Source of the DNA: Klebsiella michiganensis
Lineage (GTDB): Bacteria; Pseudomonadota; Gammaproteobacteria; Enterobacterales; Enterobacteriaceae
Direction of reading: 5' to 3'
Assembly (NCBI GenBank): GCA_000963575.1
Contig: CP011077.1
Span: 682,001 to 746,000 of the forward strand
Length of the DNA stretch: 64,000 nucleotides
Below, one piece after another: positions 34,070 to 43,026 of the stretch. A program made the translations under genes and the position numbers. The number at the start of each line of letters is the position of its first letter. Position 1 is the first letter of the stretch. A model generated the notes under the pieces. That model made no database searches. It had not been told where the DNA came from and saw only the letters and a list, made by a program, of their open reading frames with translations.

Positions 34070-34675
34070 TTACTGCATAAATGCCGGTAATTTTTGCTCG
34101 TAGCCTGAAATAGCGGCTTCGTGCTGCAGCGTCAGGCCGATGCTGTCCAGGCCGTTCAACATGCAGTGACGGCGGAAGCTATCCAACTCAAACGAATAGC
34201 TTTTCTCACCTGCCTGAACCGTCTGTGCTTCCAGATCGACGATGAACTTAATGCCGGGCTGGGCATCGACCAGCTTAAACAGTTCATCCACCTGCTCATC
34301 GCTCAAGATAACCGGCAACAGCTGATTGTTAAACGAGTTGCCGTAGAAGATGTCTGCGAAGCTTGGTGCGATCACCACTTTGAAGCCATAGTCGGTTAAT
34401 GCCCACGGCGCGTGCTCGCGGGAAGAGCCGCAGCCGAAGTTTTCGCGCGCCAGCAGAATAGAGGCGCCTTTAAATTCCGGGTAGTTCAGCACGAATTCCG
34501 GGTTAGGCACTTGCCCGGCATCGTCCAGAAAACGCCAGTCGTTAAACAGGTGCGCGCCAAAACCGGTACGGGTTACCTTCTGCAAAAACTGCTTCGGGAT
34601 AATGGCATCGGTATCGACGTTCGCTGCGTCCAGCGGAACGACCAGGCCGGTATGTTGGATAAATTTCTCTGCCAT
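34070..34675 (-). CDS. leuD: 3-isopropylmalate dehydratase small subunit
   Basis: A 201-residue subunit (same as E. coli) that pairs with LeuC to isomerise 2- to 3-isopropylmalate. The swivel-domain motif GCGSSREHAPWAL carries substrate-binding residues. It starts 11 bp after leuC and ends the leuLABCD operon. Confidence 0.97.
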   Translation of the reverse strand: MAEKFIQHTGLVVPLDAANVDTDAIIPKQFLQKVTRTGFGAHLFNDWRFLDDAGQVPNPEFVLNYPEFKGASILLARENFGCGSSREHAPWALTDYGFKVVIAPSFADIFYGNSFNNQLLPVILSDEQVDELFKLVDAQPGIKFIVDLEAQTVQAGEKSYSFELDSFRRHCMLNGLDSIGLTLQHEAAISGYEQKLPAFMQ

Positions 34676-34686
34676 GGTGGTTCCCC

Positions 34687-36087
34687 TTATTTCAGTGTAC
34701 GAATATCGGCAAAATGACCGCTAACGGCAGCGGCGGCGGCCATTGCCGGGCTGACCAGATGAGTACGTCCGCCGCGGCCCTGCCGGCCTTCGAAGTTACG
34801 GTTACTGGTGGAGGCGCAGCGCTCACCAGGGTTCAGGCGGTCGTTGTTCATGGCCAGGCACATGGAGCAACCCGGCAAACGCCATTCAAAACCGGCTTCG
34901 ATAAAGATCTTATCCAGCCCTTCAGACTCAGCTTGAGCTTTTACCGGGCCGGAGCCTGGCACAACCATTGCCAGCACGCCTGGCGCGACTTTGCGGCCTT
35001 TGGCGACTTCAGCCGCAGCACGCAGGTCTTCGATACGTGAGTTGGTGCAGGAGCCGATAAAGACCTTATCGATAGCGACCTCTGTCAGTGGAATACCGGG
35101 CTTCAGACCCATATAGGCCAGCGCTTTTTCCGCCGATGCTCGTTCCACCGGATCGCTGAAGGACTCCGGGTTAGGAATATTATCGGTAACAGAAATAACC
35201 TGACCCGGGTTGGTTCCCCAGGTGACCTGTGGAGCGATGTCCGCAGCGTCTAACGTGACGGTAGTGTCAAACTTCGCGCCTTCGTCCGTGCTGAAGGTTT
35301 TCCAGTACTCGACGGCTTCATCCCAGTCAGCGCCTTTAGGGGCGTGCAGACGACCTTTCACATAGTTGAAAGTGGTTTCATCCGGCGCAACAATCCCGGC
35401 CTTGGCCCCCATTTCAATCGCCATGTTACACAGCGTCATGCGGCCTTCCATGCTCAGGGCACGGATAGCGTCGCCGCAAAACTCAACAACGTGACCGGTG
35501 CCGCCTGCGCTGCCTGTTTTGCCGATGATTGCCAGCACGATGTCTTTGGCCGTGATCCCTTGGGCTGCTTTGCCCTGGACTTCAATTTTCATGGTTTTCG
35601 CGCGACCTTGTTTCAGGGTCTGCGTAGCCAGGACGTGCTCAACTTCGGAAGTACCAATCCCGAAAGCCAGCGCGCCGAAAGCGCCATGGGTGGCCGTATG
35701 GGAGTCGCCGCACACGATGGTCATGCCCGGTAGGGTGATCCCTTGCTCAGGCCCCATGACATGAACGATGCCCTGATAGGGGTGGTTCAGATCGTACAGC
35801 TCAACGCCAAACTCTTTGCAGTTCTTCATCAGTTCCTGCATCTGAATACGGGCCATCTCGCCGGAGGCGTTGATGTCCTTGGTTTGGGTCGACACGTTGT
35901 GATCCATCGTGGCGAAGGTTTTCCCCGGCTGGCGAACCGGGCGGCCGTGGGCGCGCAATCCGTCAAATGCCTGCGGGGAAGTCACTTCATGCACCAGGTG
36001 GCGATCGATATACAGCAGCGGTGTCTCTTCCGGGGCTTCATACACGACGTGGGCATCGTACAACTTCTGATATAAGGTCTTGGCCAT
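34687..36087 (-). CDS. leuC: 3-isopropylmalate dehydratase large subunit
   Basis: A 466-residue aconitase-family subunit (same as E. coli). Cysteine ligands of the 4Fe-4S cluster lie in FIGSCTNSR and in LPGCSMCLAMN. HATHGAFGALAFGIGTSEVEH is typical of the family. It follows leuB after 2 bp, suggesting coupled translation. Confidence 0.98.
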   Translation of the reverse strand: MAKTLYQKLYDAHVVYEAPEETPLLYIDRHLVHEVTSPQAFDGLRAHGRPVRQPGKTFATMDHNVSTQTKDINASGEMARIQMQELMKNCKEFGVELYDLNHPYQGIVHVMGPEQGITLPGMTIVCGDSHTATHGAFGALAFGIGTSEVEHVLATQTLKQGRAKTMKIEVQGKAAQGITAKDIVLAIIGKTGSAGGTGHVVEFCGDAIRALSMEGRMTLCNMAIEMGAKAGIVAPDETTFNYVKGRLHAPKGADWDEAVEYWKTFSTDEGAKFDTTVTLDAADIAPQVTWGTNPGQVISVTDNIPNPESFSDPVERASAEKALAYMGLKPGIPLTEVAIDKVFIGSCTNSRIEDLRAAAEVAKGRKVAPGVLAMVVPGSGPVKAQAESEGLDKIFIEAGFEWRLPGCSMCLAMNNDRLNPGERCASTSNRNFEGRQGRGGRTHLVSPAMAAAAAVSGHFADIRTLK

Positions 36088-36089
36088 GA

Positions 36090-37181
36090 TTATTTCCCCT
36101 GAGCGATGTAACGGGCAATGATGTCGCCCATTTCGTCGGTGCTGACTGCGTGACCATCGCGGGCTAAATCACCGGTGCGGTGGCCTTCTTCTAACGCGCG
36201 GTTGATGGCGCTTTCGATAGCCTGAGCGGCCTCTTCAGCATCCAGGCTATAGCGCAGCAACAGCGCCAGAGACAGGATCTGCGCGATAGGGTTGGCAATG
36301 TTCTTCCCGGCGATATCCGGCGCGGAGCCGCCCGCAGGCTCGTATAAGCCAAAGCCTTGCTCGTTGAGGCTGGCGGAAGGCAGCATGCCCATAGAGCCGG
36401 TGATCATGGCGCACTCGTCGGAGAGAATGTCGCCGAACAAGTTGGAGCACAGCAGAACATCGAACTGGGATGGATCTTTAATTAACTGCATGGTGGCGTT
36501 GTCGATGTACATGTGGGACAGCGACACGTCCGGGTATTCTTTCGCGATTTCGTTAACGATTTCGCGCCATAACAGAGAAGTTTGCAGCACGTTTGCTTTA
36601 TCAATAGAGGTCACTTTGCTGCGGCGCTTGCGAGCAGATTCAAAGGCGATACGCGCAATTCGCTCGATCTCAAAGCGGTGGTAGACCTCGGTATCGAAGG
36701 CTTTCTCGTGCATGCCGCTGCCTTCGCGGCCTTTCGGCTGGCCGAAGTAAATCCCGCCGGTCAGTTCGCGAACGCACAGAATGTCGAAGCCGTTTGCCGC
36801 AATGTCGGCGCGCAGCGGGCAAAACTCTTCCAGCCCCTGATACAGACGCGCAGGGCGCAGGTTGCTGAAGAGTTTAAAATGTTTACGCAACGGCAGCAGT
36901 GCGCCGCGTTCAGGCTGTTCCGCAGGCGGCAGATGTTCCCACTTCGGGCCACCTACTGAGCCGAACAGAATCGCGTCAGCCTGCTCACAGCCTTCAACCG
37001 TGGCCGATGGCAGCGGGCTGCCGTGGCGATCAATGGCGGCACCACCGACATCATAGGTGCTGGTGCTGATGCGAATATCAAAGCGATGGCGAATTGCATC
37101 CAGTACTTTCAGGGCCTGAGCCATTACTTCCGGGCCAATACCGTCACCCGGCAAAACTGCAATATGGTAATTTTTCGACAT
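36090..37181 (-). CDS. leuB: 3-isopropylmalate dehydrogenase
   Basis: A 363-residue NAD-dependent enzyme (same as E. coli) that oxidises and decarboxylates 3-isopropylmalate to 2-oxoisocaproate. Motifs include VLPGDGIGPEVMAQ at the start, RELTGGIYFG and EPAGGSAPDIAGKNIANP. Its ATG overlaps the leuA stop by one base (TAATG). Confidence 0.98.
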   Translation of the reverse strand: MSKNYHIAVLPGDGIGPEVMAQALKVLDAIRHRFDIRISTSTYDVGGAAIDRHGSPLPSATVEGCEQADAILFGSVGGPKWEHLPPAEQPERGALLPLRKHFKLFSNLRPARLYQGLEEFCPLRADIAANGFDILCVRELTGGIYFGQPKGREGSGMHEKAFDTEVYHRFEIERIARIAFESARKRRSKVTSIDKANVLQTSLLWREIVNEIAKEYPDVSLSHMYIDNATMQLIKDPSQFDVLLCSNLFGDILSDECAMITGSMGMLPSASLNEQGFGLYEPAGGSAPDIAGKNIANPIAQILSLALLLRYSLDAEEAAQAIESAINRALEEGHRTGDLARDGHAVSTDEMGDIIARYIAQGK

Positions 37182-38758
37182 TACACGGTTTCCTGATTTT
37201 GTTCTTTATTCTGATGTTGAGCTTTGCGTTGCAATTCTTTTTCGACTTCACCGGCACGCCAGATGTTGTTCAGCACATGCACCATGGCTTTGGCCGATGA
37301 CTCGACAATGTCAGTTGTCAGACCCACGCCGTGGAAGCGACGGCCGTTGTAATCCACCACGATATCTACCTGGCCCAGCGCGTCTTTGCCCTGGCCTTTG
37401 GCGGTTAAGCTGTATTTCACCAGCTCAATGTTGTATTCGGTAATGCGGTTAATCGCCTGGTAGACGGCATCGACCGGGCCGTTACCGTTTGCTGCCTCAG
37501 CTTTGATTTCTTCGCCGCAAACCAGCTTCACGGACGCAGTCGCGATGCCGTTAGAACCAGACTGCACGCTGAAATAGTCCAGGCTGAAGTGCTCCGGCTC
37601 TTCCTGCTGCTTGTTGATGAAGGCCAAAGCTTCCAGATCGTAGTCAAACACCTGGCCTTTTTTGTCCGCCAGCTTCAGGAAGGCGTCGTACAGGTTATCC
37701 AGGTTGTAATCGGCCTCTTTGTAGCCCATTTCGTCCATGCGGTGCTTCACGGCCGCACGACCGGAGCGAGACGTCAGGTTCAGCTGTACCTGATTCAGGC
37801 CGATAGATTCCGGCGTCATAATTTCGTAGTTTTCGCGATTTTTCAGCACGCCGTCCTGGTGAATACCGGAGGAATGGGCGAAGGCACCGGTGCCGACGAT
37901 AGCTTTGTTGGCCGGAATCGGCATATTGCAGATTTGACTAACCATCTGGCTGGTGCGCCAGATTTCCTGATGGTTGATGTTAGTGTGCAGGTTCATGATG
38001 TCCTTGCGCACTTTGATAGCCATGATGACTTCTTCCAGTGAACAGTTACCGGCCCGTTCGCCGATGCCGTTCATCGCGCCTTCAACCTGGCGGGCGCCCG
38101 CGTGAACTGCGGCCATTGCATTACCTACGGCCAGACCCAAATCGTCGTGGGTATGCACGGAAATAATCGCTTTATCAATGTTCGGTACGCGCTCATACAA
38201 ACCGGTGATGATATTGGAGAACTCAAACGGCATGGTGTAGCCGACGGTGTCAGGAATGTTAATGGTGGTTGCGCCTGCGTTGATCGCGGCTTCAACTACC
38301 CGAGCCAAATCAGCAATCGGAGTACGGCCAGCATCTTCACAGGAAAACTCTACGTCATCGGTATAATTGCGGGCGCGTTTAACCATATAAATGGCGCGTT
38401 CAATCACTTCGTCCAGCGTACTGCGCAGCTTGGTGGCGATGTGCATTGGCGAGGTGGCGATGAAAGTATGAATACGGAAGGCTTCAGCGACTTTTAAGGA
38501 TTCAGCTGCAACATCAATATCTTTCTCAACGCAGCGGGCCAGGCCGCAAACACGACTGTTTTTGATATTGCGGGCAATAGTCTGTACAGATTCGAAATCG
38601 CCTGGGGAAGAGACAGGGAAACCGACTTCCATGACGTCAACGCCCATGCGCTCCAGCGCCATAGCGATCTGCAATTTCTCTTTTACACTCAGGCTTGCCT
38701 GTAAAGCCTGTTCGCCGTCGCGCAATGTAGTATCGAAAATAATGACTTGCTGGCTCAT
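37181..38758 (-). CDS. leuA: 2-isopropylmalate synthase
   Basis: A 525-residue enzyme (E. coli 523), the first committed step of leucine synthesis, condensing acetyl-CoA with 2-oxoisovalerate. The catalytic TIM barrel begins with IFDTTLRDGEQALQ and includes HTHDDLGLAVGN; the C-terminal LeuA allosteric dimer domain binds leucine. The start at 38758 (MSQQVIIF) matches E. coli; a longer frame would read back through the attenuator. Confidence 0.98.
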   Translation of the reverse strand: MSQQVIIFDTTLRDGEQALQASLSVKEKLQIAMALERMGVDVMEVGFPVSSPGDFESVQTIARNIKNSRVCGLARCVEKDIDVAAESLKVAEAFRIHTFIATSPMHIATKLRSTLDEVIERAIYMVKRARNYTDDVEFSCEDAGRTPIADLARVVEAAINAGATTINIPDTVGYTMPFEFSNIITGLYERVPNIDKAIISVHTHDDLGLAVGNAMAAVHAGARQVEGAMNGIGERAGNCSLEEVIMAIKVRKDIMNLHTNINHQEIWRTSQMVSQICNMPIPANKAIVGTGAFAHSSGIHQDGVLKNRENYEIMTPESIGLNQVQLNLTSRSGRAAVKHRMDEMGYKEADYNLDNLYDAFLKLADKKGQVFDYDLEALAFINKQQEEPEHFSLDYFSVQSGSNGIATASVKLVCGEEIKAEAANGNGPVDAVYQAINRITEYNIELVKYSLTAKGQGKDALGQVDIVVDYNGRRFHGVGLTTDIVESSAKAMVHVLNNIWRAGEVEKELQRKAQHQNKEQNQETV

Positions 38759-38800
38759 TGTTCGGTCCTTTATCTGTCTGGGCGCCTTCGCGACGAGCAT

Positions 38801-38830
38801 AAAAAAACCCGCGCATTGGCGCGGGTTTTT
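38801..38830 (-). terminator. leu operon attenuator terminator
   Basis: A hairpin CCCGCGC/GCGCGGG with a four-base loop and seven T on the minus strand, placed between leuL and leuA. It ends transcription when charged tRNA-Leu is plentiful. Confidence 0.9.
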
Positions 38831-38848
38831 TCTGTCTGAAGGCTTGAA

Positions 38849-38932
38849 TCAATACTGATTGTCGCCCACCAGTCTACCGCGCAAATAAGATGCGTTTAGT
38901 AGTAGACCAAGTAGGCGGACGGTGCGATTCAT
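38849..38932 (-). CDS. leuL: leu operon leader peptide
   Basis: A 27-residue leader peptide, MNRTVRLLGLLLNASYLRG followed by RLVGDNQY, with seven leucines. Four of them use the rare CTA codon, three in a row at residues 10-12, just as in the E. coli leader. Ribosome stalling there when leucyl-tRNA is low allows the antiterminator to form and leuABCD to be read. No separate function is expected of the peptide. Confidence 0.93.
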   Translation of the reverse strand: MNRTVRLLGLLLNASYLRGRLVGDNQY

Positions 38933-38966
38933 GTTTCAAGCCCTGTGCAATTTCGTGATGTATTTA

Positions 38967-38995
38967 TTGGTACTTGATCTCAACGCAGGTGTCAA
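38967..38995 (-). promoter_or_regulatory. leuLABCD promoter
   Basis: On the minus strand a consensus TTGACA (38990-38995), a 17 bp spacer and TACCAA (38967-38972) as the -10 position, about 35 bp before leuL. The -35 is perfect; the -10 is weak. Confidence 0.6.
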
Positions 38996-39000
38996 CCTTT

Positions 39001-39375
39001 AGGCGGGGAGTGAGATCTCAGGAAGGATGAGCAGGTGGTGTTTGCTCAGTGAAAAACACTGTTAACGTAACTTTTCTTAATATATTAATTAATAGCAAAT
39101 GAAATAATATCACCTGATAATATGTTGGGTTTTTGAGGTTCATCATTATAAATATGACCAAACTCACGGTTTGTCCCTTGTTCGACGGGGATCTTAATTT
39201 TCGTTAGATACCGTGAATCTTTATATATAGATCCTTGGGGGATGTTTCGTTACCGTCAATAATAAGCGCACTGGCCACGCCTGTTGTTAAAAATGAAGTA
39301 GGGCAGGAAATACAAAAAATGAGCTTCGAGTTTGTGTCTTGTGCAATAGACTCCCATTCATTACTGGAGTGAAAA
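39001..39375. other. AT-rich leuL-leuO spacer
   Basis: A 375 bp AT-rich stretch (for example AATATATTAATTAATAGC near 39079) between the leu promoter and the leuO remnant. In E. coli the corresponding spacer is an H-NS-bound relay between leuO and leuABCD. No credible gene is seen; short open frames on the minus strand here have no recognisable similarity. Confidence 0.45.
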
Positions 39376-40227
39376 ATGGATTGCAGAATAAATAAACGTC
39401 GGGAGGCGCGGGATACCATACAGCCACGGCGACATAATCTGGACTTAAATTTACTGACTGTTTTTGATTTGCTACTGAGAGCTTGCGCTCAGCCACGCTG
39501 TGACGCGACTGTAAACGACCTTCAGTGATGAGCTATTTGTCGGTAACGGGCGAACTATACAAGCCGCGGCCAGAGTGCTTCAGTTTGATGACGTCATTCG
39601 TGATGCCTTACAGATGGTCCGGAATGAGCCACGAGCAGCGAATCAAGCGTCAGTTTACGCTTTGCGTCGCCACGCCTTTGGACAGTTAAATAATGTCGTG
39701 GGCTTTAGACGCAATTAAATATACCGCGCCGAATGCTTAATGAATTTTTAAGTTTTATTTTCATGGCGATATTGAGCGGCAACCACGTTATCTGGCCGGG
39801 GACTTTTTATGATGAAACCATGCGCCCTGAATTTAGAAAAGTCTCTTTATTTGAGAGGGCAAAGGTTTTCGTCACAGGCAAAGAGCAGCCCGGCTTTTGT
39901 TCTCCATTCACGGTGCCTGATTGCTATAGTCAGAGGCATGCGGTGGCTTCCACTCGCCAGGGGACGGCACGTTGAATATGCTACAGGCGATTGCCTGTCA
40001 GGGCCCCGTAGTGTCCTGCGTCTTAAACCTGGTGCCACACACAGCCGGCGGCCTTTGCGCCACGCTGGCTTGTTGGTAACACAACTATTATATTGAATTT
40101 TAAGTTTTTTAATGTGCTTTCCATCAAGAGGGCGCGCGGCTGCTATGTATCGTGGTATTGCCAGGCGGGGTTAGGCAAGGGGCATTTGTGGGTGCAAAAC
40201 CAGATAGCAAAAAGCTTATGCCAATAA
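39376..40227 (+). pseudogene. leuO: Decayed leuO (LysR-type regulator)
   Basis: A full-length but broken leuO. ATG at 39376 (GGAG upstream) leads into LDLNLLTVFD, the start of the LeuO helix-turn-helix, with about 11 residues then missing before CAQP. A frame change gives DELFVGNGRTIQAAARVLQ from 39527; another gives FTLCVATPLDS from 39654. Later fragments are YDETMRPEFRKVSLFE (39808), IACQGPVVSCVLN (about 39990), FAPRWL (40054) and the C-terminus RARGCYVSWYCQAG, GKGHLWVQNQ, ending at the TAA at 40225. All align in order with E. coli LeuO. Total span is 852 bp against 945 expected. No functional product is possible. Confidence 0.9.
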
Positions 40228-40631
40228 CGTCAGTAGTATTTTGGATTGTTGGGTATAAACAGTACGTTTCCACTTTTCTATATAAAAAAGGCAGTATTTT
40301 CTACTTTAGCATTTTCTGACGGCCGCCTCCTGGCAGCAACATCATGCTAAATTAATACATAACACACTGTGTTTTTCCGCATCTTTGACATATTCGTTAA
40401 TAGTCACCGCTCGTATTTAGTCGATCGCTCCGCCATGCACGATTTTTATAGAGGTGAGCGCAATTTCTTCTTTCCGGCTTGCCCCGGCAGGCAATTGCCT
40501 GACGGATCTTGAGCGGTTATGTTAATGGGCTAAACCTATAAAAACGATACAGGCAGAGACACAACCTGTCGCAACGACGGCGAGAAATGATTTCTACGCG
40601 CGGTCAAAAACGTGAGCCTGGAGGCAAAACC
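40228..40631 (+). promoter_or_regulatory. ilvIH upstream region
   Basis: About 400 AT-rich bases between the leuO remnant and ilvI. In E. coli this position holds several Lrp sites and the Lrp-activated, leucine-sensitive ilvIH promoter. I see TATAAA at 40537-40542 as a possible -10 without a well-spaced -35, and a perfect palindrome CAGGCAATTGCCTG at 40488-40501. Lrp sites are too degenerate for me to place. Confidence 0.45.
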
Positions 40632-42356
40632 ATGGAGATGTTGTCAGGAGCCGAGATGGTCGTCCGGTCGTTAATCGATCAGGGCGTAAAGCAAGTATTC
40701 GGCTATCCGGGGGGCGCAGTACTCGATATTTACGATGCGCTTCATACTATGGGCGGAATCGATCATGTGCTGGTGCGCCATGAGCAGGCTGCTGTGCATA
40801 TGGCCGACGGCCTGGCGCGTGCTACGGGGGAGACCGGCGTGGTGCTGGTGACGTCGGGGCCTGGCGCGACAAATGCCATTACCGGCATCGCAACCGCCTA
40901 TATGGATTCTATTCCTATGGTTGTGTTGTCCGGGCAGGTCGCAACTTCATTGATTGGTTACGACGCCTTTCAGGAATGCGACATGGTCGGTATCTCACGG
41001 CCCGTCGTTAAACATAGTTTCCTGGTAAAGCAGGTCGAGGACATTCCGGGGATCATTAAAAAGGCTTTCTGGCTTGCTTCTAGCGGCCGTCCGGGGCCGG
41101 TGGTGGTTGATTTACCCAAAGACATCATGAGTCCGCTGAATAAGCTGCCGTATAGCTGGCCTGATGCCGTCAGTATGCGCTCTTATAATCCAACGACACA
41201 GGGCCATAAAGGGCAGATTAAACGCGCTCTGCAGACCTTGATTGCGGCTAAAAAGCCGGTGATGTACGTAGGCGGTGGGGCTATCAATTCAGCCTGTGAG
41301 GCAGAATTATTAACGCTTGCCGAAAAGCTCAACATTCCGGTTGTCTCTTCGCTGATGGGGCTAGGCGCGTTCCCGGCCACGCACCGGCAGTCGCTAGGTA
41401 TGCTGGGTATGCACGGCACCTACGAAGCCAATATGACGATGCATCATTCGGATGTTATCTTTGCCGTTGGCGTGCGTTTTGATGATCGAACCACGAACAA
41501 CCTCGCAAAATACTGCCCGAATGCGACGGTACTGCATATTGATATTGACCCTACCTCTATTTCCAAAACCGTGGCGGCGGATATCCCGATTGTGGGCGAT
41601 GCACATCAGGTTCTGACCCAAATGCTGGACTTACTTGCCCAGGAAGAGACTCAGCAATCGGGAGATGACATCCGCGACTGGTGGCAACAGATTGAACAGT
41701 GGCGGGCTCGTCAGTGTCTGGAGTTTGACCGCAGCAGCGAGGCCATCAAGCCGCAGGCGGTTATTGAAACCGCTTATCGTCTGACTAACGGCGATGCTTA
41801 TGTGACTTCGGATGTAGGCCAGCACCAAATGTTTGCCGCGCTCTACTACCCATTCGATAAGCCACGTCGTTGGATAAATTCAGGTGGCCTGGGCACGATG
41901 GGCTTTGGCCTTCCTGCGGCGCTTGGCGTGAAGATGGCGTTGCCGGATGAAACGGTCATTTGCGTCACCGGCGATGGCAGTATCCAGATGAATATTCAGG
42001 AGCTTTCTACCGCACTGCAGTACGGCTTGTCGGTTCTGGTTTTGAACCTGAACAACCGGTACCTCGGCATGGTGAAACAGTGGCAGGATATGATTTACTC
42101 TGGTCGTCATTCTCAGTCTTACATGGAGTCTCTCCCGGACTTTGTTCGTCTGGCTGAAGCTTATGGCCATGTGGGAATTAGCATCACTAAGCCTGAAGAG
42201 CTGGAAAGCAAACTTGCCCAGGCGCTGGAAACCGTACGCGGTGGACGGCTGGTGTTTGTCGATGTGACGGTTGATGGTACAGAACACGTTTATCCGATGC
42301 AGATTCGCGGCGGCGGAATGGATGAAATGTGGTTAAGCAAAACGGAGAGAACCTGA
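40632..42356 (+). CDS. ilvI: Acetolactate synthase isozyme III, large subunit
   Basis: A 574-residue TPP enzyme (same as E. coli) making acetolactate and acetohydroxybutyrate for valine, leucine and isoleucine. Motifs are FGYPGGAVLDIYDAL, the catalytic Glu in VRHEQAAVHMADG, and the TPP/Mg segment GDGSIQMNIQELST ending in NN. I chose the ATG at 40632 (GGAGG upstream, E. coli start MEMLSGAEM) over one at 40587. ilvH follows after 2 bp. Confidence 0.97.
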   Translation: MEMLSGAEMVVRSLIDQGVKQVFGYPGGAVLDIYDALHTMGGIDHVLVRHEQAAVHMADGLARATGETGVVLVTSGPGATNAITGIATAYMDSIPMVVLSGQVATSLIGYDAFQECDMVGISRPVVKHSFLVKQVEDIPGIIKKAFWLASSGRPGPVVVDLPKDIMSPLNKLPYSWPDAVSMRSYNPTTQGHKGQIKRALQTLIAAKKPVMYVGGGAINSACEAELLTLAEKLNIPVVSSLMGLGAFPATHRQSLGMLGMHGTYEANMTMHHSDVIFAVGVRFDDRTTNNLAKYCPNATVLHIDIDPTSISKTVAADIPIVGDAHQVLTQMLDLLAQEETQQSGDDIRDWWQQIEQWRARQCLEFDRSSEAIKPQAVIETAYRLTNGDAYVTSDVGQHQMFAALYYPFDKPRRWINSGGLGTMGFGLPAALGVKMALPDETVICVTGDGSIQMNIQELSTALQYGLSVLVLNLNNRYLGMVKQWQDMIYSGRHSQSYMESLPDFVRLAEAYGHVGISITKPEELESKLAQALETVRGGRLVFVDVTVDGTEHVYPMQIRGGGMDEMWLSKTERT

Positions 42357-42358
42357 TT

Positions 42359-42850
42359 ATGCGCCGGATATTATCTGTCTTACTGGAAAATGAATCAGGT
42401 GCGTTGTCCCGGGTCATTGGTCTGTTCTCTCAGCGTGGCTACAACATTGAAAGCCTTACCGTAGCGCCTACGGATGATCCCACGCTTTCTCGTATGACTA
42501 TCCAAACCGTTGGCGATGAGAAAGTGCTGGAGCAGATTGAGAAGCAACTGCATAAGCTGGTGGATGTACTGCGCGTCAGTGAACTGGGGCAGGGGGCTTA
42601 TGTTGAGCGTGAAATAATGCTGGTGAAGGTGCAGGCCAGTGGATATGGACGCGAAGAGGTGAAACGCAGTACGGAAATTTTCCGTGGGCAAATCATCGAT
42701 GTGACGCCAACGCTTTACACTGTCCAGCTCGTCGGGACCAGCGATAAACTCAACGCGTTCCTTGATACGATCCGCGACGTTGCGAAAATTGTCGAAGTGG
42801 CCCGCTCGGGTATTGTTGGCGTTTCACGCGGCGATAAGATCATGCGTTAG
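42359..42850 (+). CDS. ilvH: Acetolactate synthase isozyme III, regulatory subunit
   Basis: A 163-residue subunit (same as E. coli) that confers valine feedback inhibition. The N-terminal ACT domain carries LLENESGALSRVIGLFSQRGYNIES. The start at 42359 lies two bases after the ilvI stop. A terminator follows 24 bp after the end. Confidence 0.97.
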   Translation: MRRILSVLLENESGALSRVIGLFSQRGYNIESLTVAPTDDPTLSRMTIQTVGDEKVLEQIEKQLHKLVDVLRVSELGQGAYVEREIMLVKVQASGYGREEVKRSTEIFRGQIIDVTPTLYTVQLVGTSDKLNAFLDTIRDVAKIVEVARSGIVGVSRGDKIMR

Positions 42851-42874
42851 TCACGAATGTGATCTAATTCACAT

Positions 42875-42903
42875 GCCCGGTAATCACTGCCGGGCTTTTT
42901 TTT
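42875..42903 (+). terminator. Terminator of ilvIH
   Basis: GCCCGG pairs with CCGGGC around a nine-base loop, followed by eight T residues. Confidence 0.8.
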
Positions 42904-42975
42904 GCAAATAAGAAAACAACCTCCCGCAAAAGCGGTTGCTGAAGTTATTATTCTGCGTTTAGATGTGAATGTCGT

Positions 42976-42998
42976 TAACCATAGCCAGGGTATGGTTA
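42976..42998. repeat. Inverted repeat in the cra leader
   Basis: A perfect 8 bp inverted repeat, TAACCATA and TATGGTTA around GCCAGGG, 29 bp before the cra start. It could be a leader hairpin or an operator. From the ATG at 42992 a 12-codon frame (MVMDHLESKGLQ) ends with a TGA that overlaps the cra GTG. Confidence 0.45.
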
Positions 42999-43026
42999 TG
43001 GATCACCTGGAGAGTAAGGGGCTACA

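Noticed and set aside
39204..39419. A 71-codon minus-strand open frame overlapping the leuO start
   Set aside because: It overlaps the leuO remnant and the AT-rich spacer, shows no similarity I recognise and has no good ribosome binding site. A decayed unknown gene cannot be excluded.
39733..39975. An 80-codon plus-strand open frame that could be called a hypothetical protein
   Set aside because: Its middle aligns with the effector domain of LeuO, so it is an open stretch of the leuO pseudogene.
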